This document shows, one piece after another, positions 34,638 through 41,784 of a stretch of DNA of 64,000 bases. Location of the stretch: assembly GCA_965116195.1 (NCBI GenBank), contig OZ220491.1, positions 3,224,001 through 3,288,000 on the forward strand, given 5' to 3'. Below the pieces are notes generated by a model. That model worked only from the letters and a program-made list of their open reading frames with translations, did not search any database and had not been told where the DNA came from. Position 1 is the stretch's first letter. Each line of letters opens with the position of its first letter. This stretch comes from Aldehydirespirator sp965116195 (GTDB taxonomy: Bacteria > Actinomycetota > Acidimicrobiia > Acidimicrobiales > Aldehydirespiratoraceae). Both the position numbers and the translations under genes were made by a program.

Positions 34638-35141
34638 TCATTGGACTGACTTGATTTGTCTTGCCATGGTCACAACCCTTCGGGCTGACGGGCCGGACCT
34701 GCGTTCCAGGAGTTGCTCGGTGATGGTGATTGCCTGCGGACCGCTGTCCACCAACCCAGCCCACAGCAGGTATCCCGCCACCACGCCCAGCACGGGATCA
34801 CCAATCGACTCGTGATGCACCAAGACCGGCCCCACGCTCACACCCTTATGGATTGCTGTGAAGATCTGCTCCAACCGTTCGCTGCCCGCAGTTGCGTCCG
34901 AGAAGGGCAGATGCACGTAGGGCAACCCCTGCTGCTCATAGTCAATGAGGTTGTAGGGGGCTGTCGTTATGGTGATGACCTTGTGGAACTGGTTGCGGCG
35001 CAGCCAGATGATCTCCTCCAGACGTCTGACCCTGCGATGGTCCTGGCCGTAGCCTCCCGGTCGCTCGCACACCCCGAGCCGGTCAGTGATGATCCAGCAG
35101 AAGCCACGGGGCGTGACCCCTTCTGCCCATTTGCTGATCAT
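34638..35141 (-). CDS. Dual-specificity phosphatase-like protein with degenerate P-loop
   Basis: 167 aa. The layout resembles a small cysteine phosphatase: a first half with a strand-helix pattern (KVITITTAPYNLIDYEQQGLPYVHLPFSDAT) and then VGPVLVHHESIGDPVLGVVAGYLLWAGLV, where active family members have HCxxGxxR. Here the catalytic Cys is His and the Arg position is not conserved (HHESIGDP), so it is probably inactive or binds phosphate groups without hydrolysis. It could serve as a regulator. Identification rests on pattern, not on a strong family match. Confidence 0.5.
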   Translation of the reverse strand: MISKWAEGVTPRGFCWIITDRLGVCERPGGYGQDHRRVRRLEEIIWLRRNQFHKVITITTAPYNLIDYEQQGLPYVHLPFSDATAGSERLEQIFTAIHKGVSVGPVLVHHESIGDPVLGVVAGYLLWAGLVDSGPQAITITEQLLERRSGPSARRVVTMARQIKSVQ

Positions 35142-35536
35142 TCACAGACACCCAGACAGGGTCGCACCAACAGAGTGCTGGTAGTCGGCTCAGGCGACAC
35201 GGTCACACAATCACCCTACCCGACACCGTGATGACCACTTCCGACAAGTGCTGCTGTTTCTACGGTTCATTTTTTATCTGGTAAGACCGGTTTCATTGCT
35301 GTCCATCTGGCGTACTCTCGCCTGTAACTCATCAGCAGAGATCAACACAGGCCCGACCGAGCCGGTTGGCCTCGGCGGCGCGGCAGCAGAGGGTTCAAAC
35401 GACACGGCCTCACAGTCACCCCACTCCGCACCGTGATTGCCGTTGCCGTTCCGTTCGGAATGTCAAGGGTGTACTGCGGTGGTGGTCGCGCCGACGGTGA
35501 CAAGCAATCTGGCAGGTTGCCGTTCCGTTCGGAATG
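35142..35536. repeat. Intergenic region with two direct-repeat pairs
   Basis: No convincing gene is visible. gacacggtcacacaatcacc...ccgtgatgac at about 35199 recurs in altered form at about 35401. ttgccgttccgttcggaatg with following tcaa(a/g)ggtgtactg occurs at 35443 and 35517 (period 74); the second copy covers the stop codon of the downstream minus-strand gene. Confidence 0.8.
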
Positions 35537-36277
35537 TCAAAGGTGTACTGCCCCGTCGGTTAGTAAGCGGATGCTGTTGAGGGTTGCGACCGCGATCGGC
35601 TCTCGCAGGCCGGTGGGAGATGCCAGCACCAGTCGCCCCGTGTTGTCAATGTCTGTGGCTGTTCCTCGAATCGTGCCGTGCGGCAGCATTCGCAACTCGA
35701 CGGCTTGCCCGACAGTCACACACCGATCGCGATAGCGGCTCACCAGCGAGTCCGTGGCTTCGAGTTGGCAGCCCGCCGTTCGCAGCTGCTCCAGCAGAGC
35801 GTCGGTCAGTCTGCTGCGCTGCGGTGGTGAGCCGAGCGGTCCTACCCGTGCGGTCAACAGGGCCAGGTCAATCCGACCCACAGCAAGCGTGCAGTTTGCG
35901 CTGACCACCACGTCGAGGCTGACATCAGGTTCGCAGACAATCCGATCCGGCCACTGGCAGCACCACCGGCCCACACCAAGCGTTTCAAGTGCTTCAACTG
36001 TGGCCAGGCCCGCTGCCAGCCACACAAGATCAACCGAGTCAGGAGCCAGTTCACGGGGTCTGGCCAGGACCGACACTGCCACCGCTTCGGGAGTGCGCCA
36101 CTCGACTCCCCGCAATCGTGCCGCGATCTCGGTTTCGGCCACCACGCCAGCACCAGCAGGTGCCCCGGACTGACGCGCCCATTGCAACAACTGTGCTTCC
36201 ACCGACAACGCGACCGGCATCATGCGAGTTGGAGGGTTCACGGCACGGCCCGAGGGTTCAAGGTGGAGGCTCTGCAA
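35537..36277 (-). CDS. Divergent biotin--protein ligase-like protein
   Basis: 246 aa. The plan matches BirA-type ligases: a segment AETEIAARLRGVEWRTPEAVAVSVLARP aligns in pattern with the biotin loop region (usually GRGRxGRxW...SVLxRP), and DLVWLAAGLATVEALE with the following helix. WPDRIV stands where KWPND is expected. The C-terminal domain (YRDRCVTVGQAVELRM...GTATDIDNTGRLVLASPTG) is the normal SH3-like cap. The loss of GRGR and of the Lys in KWPND suggests weak or no ligase activity. It may be a degenerate paralogue; an active BirA would then lie elsewhere. Confidence 0.55.
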   Translation of the reverse strand: MQSLHLEPSGRAVNPPTRMMPVALSVEAQLLQWARQSGAPAGAGVVAETEIAARLRGVEWRTPEAVAVSVLARPRELAPDSVDLVWLAAGLATVEALETLGVGRWCCQWPDRIVCEPDVSLDVVVSANCTLAVGRIDLALLTARVGPLGSPPQRSRLTDALLEQLRTAGCQLEATDSLVSRYRDRCVTVGQAVELRMLPHGTIRGTATDIDNTGRLVLASPTGLREPIAVATLNSIRLLTDGAVHL

Positions 36278-36321
36278 GCAGGCTCAGGGTAGGTCTGCAA
36301 GCACGCTACATGGGCAACTTG

Positions 36322-36849
36322 TCATGGCCCGGCCTTTCTGGGTTCGAGCTTGTCAATCACCCAGCCCCGGTTGATGTCACAGCTACACCAGAGCTGTCCC
36401 GCCGGCCAGGCCCGGGTGCCGGGCAGCTTTGACGGCGTGAGCAACTCCACCACAGCCGAGCCGTCCTGTGACAAGTTGCATGACCCAACCGTTACCTCGC
36501 TCGCTTCCACGCTGCGGAAGTCTCGTCGCAGGCCCGCGAGCAGCTGCTGCAGGAAGCGATCCTGCATGAGCGGGTCGGCCAGCCCGTTACGGATCCGTTC
36601 GGCTGACACGCGGTCGAGTCCCTGTCGCACAGCCACCGACAGTGCTGTGGCGCGGCCCCTGTCGCTCAACAACTCCCACAGTGTGGTGTGCTCGCCCCAG
36701 ACGACTGCATGGACAAAGGCAGCGGCGCACCCGGCCGCCGCTTCAGGAGTTTCTCTTGTGGGCGAACCCGTCCTGGTGTCCGTCTTGTCAGTCGGGGGAC
36801 TGCCGGTGGTGCTACCGGCTGCCTCGGGAGTTCTCATGGGCGAACCCAT
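36322..36849 (-). CDS. Hypothetical protein
   Basis: 175 aa. The N-terminal ~35 residues are Thr/Pro/Gly-rich, and the rest is a mixed alpha/beta domain (AAAFVHAVVWGEHTTLWELLSDRGRATALSVAVRQGLDRV ... GQLWCSCDINRGWVIDKLEP). The Trp-rich end and the helical middle suggest a SnoaL/NTF2-like or similar small fold, but I do not recognise a family. Its start overlaps the end of the TPR gene by 16 bp, so the two are translationally coupled, with the TPR gene first. Confidence 0.6.
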   Translation of the reverse strand: MGSPMRTPEAAGSTTGSPPTDKTDTRTGSPTRETPEAAAGCAAAFVHAVVWGEHTTLWELLSDRGRATALSVAVRQGLDRVSAERIRNGLADPLMQDRFLQQLLAGLRRDFRSVEASEVTVGSCNLSQDGSAVVELLTPSKLPGTRAWPAGQLWCSCDINRGWVIDKLEPRKAGP

Positions 36850-38201
36850 CCGTTGGCTTCCAGCAGATCACGCAGCCTCACTCGCTGAGGCCCGAACAGC
36901 CTCTGTGTGACTGTCGTGTCAAGGGCTCGGTCAAGTGCCGCCGTCGATTCGTGGCTCTGATGGGTGCGACATATCGTCGCGCAGGCCGCCTCCAGCAAGG
37001 GATCAGGCAGTTCCATGAGCACGCCGACCAGCGTGTGCAGCACCCGCTGGTAGTCGTTGATATCCAGCCTCACCAGTGCGCCGATCAACTCATCGGCCTG
37101 CAGGCTCATGGCTTCGCGCGGCAAGGCGGCTGCACGCAGCAGACGATCTCGCAGCAGTTGCTCACGCTCAGACTCACAGGTCGCGGCCAGCAGGCCGGCG
37201 ACCGGGCCGAGGCCACAAGCCTCAACGTCAAGTTCAGAGTCAAGTTCAGCACCAGCGCCGTCTTTCCATGTGGCCTGCAGGCGGGTCAGGGTCACATGGG
37301 CGGTCTGCCAATGTGATGTGTGCAGGCGGGGATCAAGGATTGCGAGCGTCGCCTGAGCGCTGTTGATGGCCCGAGCCAGGTCACCCGGCTCGCCCCTGAT
37401 CTCGTAGGCCAAGGCCAGACTGTGCCTGCTCACGGCATGATGGAACGGAAAGCTTGCGTGGCTCAGTACACCCTGACACTGCTCGAAAACACTCACAGCA
37501 TCATTGGCGTTTGCGGAAACCGAGCCACGCCGACAGAGTTCCAACACAGCAGCACCAAGGCCATGGGCTGCCATGCCCGCCTGCAAAGACGCAACCGGCA
37601 GCGCACAGAGAGCCTGCCGGTAGTCACCAACCGCAGCCTCGAGGTCTGAGTCACCTCCGACCGCTTGATGGGCTTGCGCTCGATTGATCAGCGCCGCTCC
37701 CAGCAGCCGACTGGTCTCGTCGTCATCAGCCGCAAGGATCGCCACCGGTTTGGTAGGGCCGTCGTTGCCGGTGTTGTCAAGCGTTTGTGTGATCAGGCCG
37801 ACAGCCTGGTCCAGCGTATTGATCGATGCCTGGGGCTGTCCGGCCTCACACTGCGCCAGCCCCAGGTTGACCAGAGACCCGGCCTGTTCGTTGGGGGTGG
37901 CACGCGGTGTGAGCAACTCCGCTGCTTGTGTGAACAACTCAAGGGCTTTGGCGGCACGTCCGCAGGCGCGGTGGCAGTTGGCCGCGGCGGTGAGAATTCG
38001 ACCGTGTTCGAGGGGCGCGCGATCAGCCGTGAGGATCCGAGCGGCTTTGTCCAGAAGTTCAAGGGCCTGGCCCAGATCCTTGGGCCTGTGGGCCTGCTCA
38101 GAAGAGGCCACAGCCAGCCGGTAGGCAGCCAGTGCCCAGTCCTCGGGCGCATCAACCATGCGGATCCCGGCCAGATCAGCCTTGAGGTTCTCAACGCTCA
38201 T
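36834..38201 (-). CDS. TPR-type helical repeat protein
   Basis: 455 aa without a signal peptide, rich in paired helices with TPR-like spacing: ALELLDKAARILTADRAPLEHGRILTAAANCHRACGRAAKALELFTQAAELL, then NEQAGSLVNLGLAQCEAGQPQASINTLDQAV, and further units to about residue 300. TPR arrays bind other proteins. The C-terminal third is helical and contains repeated acidic and Leu-rich segments. The partner is unknown; coupling to the following small gene suggests that its product is a candidate. Confidence 0.7.
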   Translation of the reverse strand: MSVENLKADLAGIRMVDAPEDWALAAYRLAVASSEQAHRPKDLGQALELLDKAARILTADRAPLEHGRILTAAANCHRACGRAAKALELFTQAAELLTPRATPNEQAGSLVNLGLAQCEAGQPQASINTLDQAVGLITQTLDNTGNDGPTKPVAILAADDDETSRLLGAALINRAQAHQAVGGDSDLEAAVGDYRQALCALPVASLQAGMAAHGLGAAVLELCRRGSVSANANDAVSVFEQCQGVLSHASFPFHHAVSRHSLALAYEIRGEPGDLARAINSAQATLAILDPRLHTSHWQTAHVTLTRLQATWKDGAGAELDSELDVEACGLGPVAGLLAATCESEREQLLRDRLLRAAALPREAMSLQADELIGALVRLDINDYQRVLHTLVGVLMELPDPLLEAACATICRTHQSHESTAALDRALDTTVTQRLFGPQRVRLRDLLEANGWVRP

Positions 38202-38369
38202 GTCACGAGCACCCGGTTCCGGTACGGGTCGTAGGTTCCCGCCCTGCCCGTGCGGGAAGTACGCTTATCTCATCAGGCGGGTTGCTGTATCTTGACACTA
38301 TTAGTATGGTATGGTATTCCATGCTGTGACGGACGGCTGGAAGATGGCGACAGGAGAAGGAGAACAGAT

Positions 38370-38924
38370 ATGGAGACTACCGCAGTAATCGGGACGGCTG
38401 CCTTGTCGGTGAGCGTGCTCGTGGCTTTCATGACCATAATGATGAGGTCACTGAACGCACGCTTCGACGATATGAACAGACGCCTTGATGACATGAACAA
38501 GCAAAACAACACACGCTTCGATGACGTGAACATACGTTTTGATGACATGAACAGGAACTTCCACGCGCGCTTGGATGACATGAACAATCAAAACAACATA
38601 CGTTTTGATGACATGAACAGGAACTTCCACGCGCGCTTGGATGACATGAACAATCAAAACAACGCACGCTTTGATGGTATAGACAGGCGTCTTGATGGCA
38701 TGGACCGCCAGATTGAGAAACTCGACGACAAGGTTGAGGTACTTGATGTCAAGATCGAAACAAACAGAAAAGAGATCTCAAGACTCAGCGAGAATGTAGC
38801 TGTTCTCACCACGCGTGTGGACGGGCTGGCTACGCGTGTGGACGGGCTGGCTCAAAGCGTGGAACGCGTTGAAATCAAGATGGGAGGTTTCACACCTCCT
38901 GATCCCGTTTCCGATGGTGGGTAG
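38370..38924 (+). CDS. Membrane-anchored coiled-coil repeat protein
   Basis: 184 aa from ATG 38370, preceded by aggagaaggag. One N-terminal transmembrane helix (AVIGTAALSVSVLVAFMTIMM) is followed by a long coiled coil built from 11-residue units such as RFDDMNRNFHARLDDMNNQNN, with a 66-bp near-identical DNA repeat (38535 and 38601). The C-terminal half (LDDKVEVLDVKIETNRKEISRLSENV) is also coiled coil. It is AT-richer than its neighbours. Similar proteins are often called hypothetical or DUF1640-like; function unknown. Confidence 0.75.
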   Translation: METTAVIGTAALSVSVLVAFMTIMMRSLNARFDDMNRRLDDMNKQNNTRFDDVNIRFDDMNRNFHARLDDMNNQNNIRFDDMNRNFHARLDDMNNQNNARFDGIDRRLDGMDRQIEKLDDKVEVLDVKIETNRKEISRLSENVAVLTTRVDGLATRVDGLAQSVERVEIKMGGFTPPDPVSDGG

Positions 38925-38983
38925 TTTCAGATTGGTGTGCTGAAGTGGCCCCGGCAATGGGGTAACCTCAAGGGTAATGACGT

Positions 38984-39496
38984 TCACGTCGTGAGATCGT
39001 TTGCCGAGGTGAGCTGCAAAACGCAGCGCTCCACCTCTGCCACAGCCGTGGTGACCGCATTGCTCACAGTCGCGCTGAGTCCGATCCCCAGAGTCTCGGT
39101 CTCGGCGGGCTGACAGCCCACGATCACAGTGCGTTCCGGCAGTACGCCTGCTGCCTTGGCCACCATCAGGGCACGCTCGGGCGTGGCCAGATGCATGTCG
39201 GCCAGCAGATCGTGACGTTCTTCTGTGCGCAACCCACGAACGTCAATCACGTCTGCGTTGATTACCATGACAGTGCCAGGTGACCGGCCACGGTCCACGG
39301 CGTCAACCACCACCAGGGCGTCATAACCCGCCATCAACTCATGCACCAGATGTATGCCACCGATGCCCGTCTCGGCTACGGCAACCCCGGCGGGAAGATC
39401 ACGCTGGCTCAGTTGTCTGGCCACCTCCACTCCAAAGCCGTCATCACGGTGTAGGACATTGCCCACACCCACAACCAGAACCCGAACCGGGGTCAC
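38984..39496 (-). CDS. Hydrogenase maturation protease
   Basis: 170 aa from GTG 39496 (VTPVRVLVVGVGNVLHRDDG). HyaD/HybD-type endopeptidases remove the C-terminal tail of the [NiFe] large subunit after nickel insertion. The motif GVGNVLHRDDGFGVEVARQL has the Asp that contacts nickel (usually GNxLxxDDGxG), and DALVVVDAVDRGRSPGTV carries the second conserved Asp. It is the last gene of the minus-strand hydrogenase operon and probably acts on the large subunit encoded at 41784-43673. The frame is open further upstream into the 77-bp repeat near 39487-39580. Confidence 0.88.
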   Translation of the reverse strand: MTPVRVLVVGVGNVLHRDDGFGVEVARQLSQRDLPAGVAVAETGIGGIHLVHELMAGYDALVVVDAVDRGRSPGTVMVINADVIDVRGLRTEERHDLLADMHLATPERALMVAKAAGVLPERTVIVGCQPAETETLGIGLSATVSNAVTTAVAEVERCVLQLTSANDLTT

Positions 39497-39569
39497 AGGT
39501 GACCTTCGTGACTGGGCGGGGTGTGTGAGCGTGTTCGCGTGGCACCGACCACCAGAACTCGGACCGGGG

Positions 39570-40103
39570 TCACAGGCGAGGCCGTTCGCTGGCTCGCAGG
39601 GCATAGCCGTGGATCACCCACCAGGCGATGTAGTCCTCGAGTTCGGACCAGGCGTCGTCGTCGAGTTGCTCGCGCAGGTGCTCTTGGCGTTTGTCAAGTT
39701 CTGTGGCGATCAGCTGATCCAGCGCGGCAACAGTGACCGCAGCCGGCAACAGTGACACGCTGTCGGCAGCACCGTTGCGAAGAACATCCGTGATCGTGGT
39801 GATCTGGTGTCGGGCCGGTTCCCCAACATCGGCAAGTTCGATGTCTGATCGTTGCTCCTCAGCGCGACGCAGGCAGTAGCCGACCAGCAGTGCAGTGCCG
39901 GCCCAGTCAGCCGGTTCGCCTATGTGTTGGCGCTGTCGTTCGTGCTCTGTGCACTGCTGGCGATAGTGGTGCGCAGCAGCGCTCATCGGGTGGGTCTGGG
40001 CGAGAGCTCGGGCCGTGAAACACAACTCCGCCACCTCGCCCTCCGCCCCTGCTGTCTCAGCCGCAGCAACTTCCGCCGTCTGGAGGTTGTCGCCAGCAGT
40101 CAA
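39570..40103 (-). CDS. Hypothetical protein of the hydrogenase operon
   Basis: 177 aa, Ala/Glu-rich and largely helical (AELCFTARALAQTHPMSAAAHHYRQQ ... DDDAWSELEDYIAWWVIHGYALRA). No signal peptide, membrane segment or metal motif is visible. It lies 34 bp after the NifU-domain gene and before the maturation protease, so it is probably a cytoplasmic accessory protein for hydrogenase assembly. I do not recognise the family. Confidence 0.6.
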   Translation of the reverse strand: MTAGDNLQTAEVAAAETAGAEGEVAELCFTARALAQTHPMSAAAHHYRQQCTEHERQRQHIGEPADWAGTALLVGYCLRRAEEQRSDIELADVGEPARHQITTITDVLRNGAADSVSLLPAAVTVAALDQLIATELDKRQEHLREQLDDDAWSELEDYIAWWVIHGYALRASERPRL

Positions 40104-40137
40104 TGAACGCAGCCGAACTGTCGAGAGCGAGGGACGG

Positions 40138-40740
40138 TCACCGCCGTCGGGGGCCTATTGTCAGCCCGAAGGCAACCTGGCTGGGCGGATGGGCTATCTG
40201 GTCGGGTGCGGGCGGAGGGTGAGACGCCTCGGTGGGCTCGTCCAACTCGACCCGGCGGAAGTTGATCCAATGCTCCCGCAGAGAGACCTCAATACGACGG
40301 GTGACTGTGTCGTCAGCGGCAGTGCAGCCGTTGCATGTGCCGTGCATACGCAGTTTCACAACTCCGTCGCTGACAGAAAGCACCTCCACCTCGCCACCAT
40401 GCGAGTGGATGTAGGGCCTGACGTCATCCAAAGCCAACTGAATGACCTGCTCTTCGGCTGTTGAGCCGCTGTCAGCGCCCAGACTGTAGGTGGCCAGCAA
40501 CTCACCCGCCACAGGATCAAGGGCCGCTTGCTCCAAGAACAATTCGCCTCGCCACTGACGCACCATCTCAACCAGCCGACCCAACCCCTCACGGTGGTAC
40601 ACATCCAGCCAGTCGAGCAGTTCTTCAACGGCGGCGGCAACGTTCTCGTCACCACCTTCCAGCAAGCTCACGGTCAACTCCGCCACCCGGTCAAGGATGT
40701 CGCCATAGGCCAGTTCGTCAGGTGCGTCAGATGCGGTCAC
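40138..40740 (-). CDS. NifU-domain iron-sulfur protein
   Basis: 200 aa from GTG 40740, which has the Shine-Dalgarno agggag at a good distance; an upstream ATG at 40782 is less likely. The C-terminal NifU domain (ALDDVRPYIHSHGGEVEVLSVSDGVVKLRMHGTCNGC) has the CxxC pair (CNGC) that holds a transient Fe-S cluster. The N-terminal half is helical. NifU-domain proteins are common in group 1h hydrogenase operons and probably supply clusters to the small subunit. Confidence 0.85.
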   Translation of the reverse strand: MTASDAPDELAYGDILDRVAELTVSLLEGGDENVAAAVEELLDWLDVYHREGLGRLVEMVRQWRGELFLEQAALDPVAGELLATYSLGADSGSTAEEQVIQLALDDVRPYIHSHGGEVEVLSVSDGVVKLRMHGTCNGCTAADDTVTRRIEVSLREHWINFRRVELDEPTEASHPPPAPDQIAHPPSQVAFGLTIGPRRR

Positions 40741-40840
40741 ACTTTGCTCCCTGGCAAGGGGTTTCCCTGGTAAGTGGTCCATCGATGATCCCGATGGCTA
40801 TGCGCATGTCACACTGTGCTCCCTGGCAAGGGGTTTCCCT
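40737..40840. repeat. 72-bp direct repeat containing the NifU start site
   Basis: tcacact(t/g)tgctccctggcaaggggtttccctggt occurs at 40737 and 40809 (period 72). On the minus strand it contains the Shine-Dalgarno agggag and the GTG used by the NifU gene, so the upstream copy is a duplicate start site. Confidence 0.85.
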
Positions 40841-40941
40841 GGTGCCGACAAGTGCATTCCACCAACGTTGCCCGCAAAAGGGCTCCGCTGGCATCGGCAC
40901 AGGTCCGACGGCTTGGCGCATGGGCAGGGGTTCAAGAGTCC

Positions 40942-41784
40942 TCAACGGGTGACTTCGCTGCGAACCATGTCAAGCACGGAGGCCACGGCGTCCTCCACGG
41001 GCTCGGAGAAGCCCCAGCCGAACTCGCGGTCGGCTGGTTCCACCTCTATGACCACCGTGTCAACAGGAAGCGCGCCCCAATAACGGCACACAACCAGCGT
41101 GTGGTCAAGATCAACGATCCCGCCCACTGCTTCGCCGAGGCGTTCACGCACTTCCTCGGGATCGGGTTCAGGCAACTCCGACAGCAGATAACGACGGATT
41201 GTGCCCGGTGTCTGGCCGTCCCGGGGCATGCAGCCGAGCAGCACAACACGCGCCGGCAACAACTCCTGCAGACGGTGCAACACGCGATGCGCCGCATAAG
41301 ACAAGTCCTCAAGAACCACATTGTCGGGCCATGACAGCGAGGCAGCCCGGGCCAGCCAGTTCATTCCGAAGTCCAGGTCACGCAACCAGGGCAACCCGAT
41401 GCCTCCGACCAGCGTGCAGCCTTGGCTGATGTCACCACGACCGGAGCGAACCTGTGCCCCAGGGCCGAGCAGCGTGTCAAGCACAGCGTCGCGCTCGGCC
41501 CGGTCACCATCGGCTATGTGAGGGGGTGGGCTTTGTTCAAACCTTGCTCCGGCGGTCAACCTGCCAGCGTCTATGTGGCGGGGTGCGTTCTGCTCGGCCC
41601 TCGTTCCGACAGCTAGTCTGCCAGCGTTCAGATGACGGGGTGGGCTTTGTTCGAACCTCGCTCCGGCGGTCAACCTGCCAGCGTCTGTGTTGGGGGGTTG
41701 AGCCATCAAAAGCGCAGCTGGGATGTTAGCCGACGCGGTGGTCAACCTGCCAGCGTCTGTGTTGGGGGGTTGAGCCTCCGGCAT
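40942..41784 (-). CDS. Hydrogenase-protease-like protein of the group 1h operon
   Basis: 280 aa from ATG 41784, which overlaps the large-subunit stop as TGATG. The first ~85 residues come from tandem repeats (DAGRLTAGARFEQSPP units). The conserved part, GGIGLPWLRDLDFGMNWLARAASLSWPDNVVLEDLSYAAHRVLHRLQELLPARVVLLGCMPRDGQTPGTIRRY, resembles a peptidase-A31-like fold but lacks the GNxLxxDDG motif of active HyaD. It may assist processing or quinone coupling of the hydrogenase. The true protease is encoded at 38984-39496. Confidence 0.65.
   Translation of the reverse strand: MPEAQPPNTDAGRLTTASANIPAALLMAQPPNTDAGRLTAGARFEQSPPRHLNAGRLAVGTRAEQNAPRHIDAGRLTAGARFEQSPPPHIADGDRAERDAVLDTLLGPGAQVRSGRGDISQGCTLVGGIGLPWLRDLDFGMNWLARAASLSWPDNVVLEDLSYAAHRVLHRLQELLPARVVLLGCMPRDGQTPGTIRRYLLSELPEPDPEEVRERLGEAVGGIVDLDHTLVVCRYWGALPVDTVVIEVEPADREFGWGFSEPVEDAVASVLDMVRSEVTR
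41555..41775. repeat. 57/72-bp repeats in the 5' part of the protease-like gene
   Basis: gtcaacctgccagcgtctgt recurs at 41555 (variant), 41669 and 41741; the last two are 72 bp apart and the first two 114 bp (2 x 57). On the minus strand both 72-bp copies carry an ATG followed by codons for (P/A)QPPNTDAGR, so the start region itself is duplicated in frame. Confidence 0.8.
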
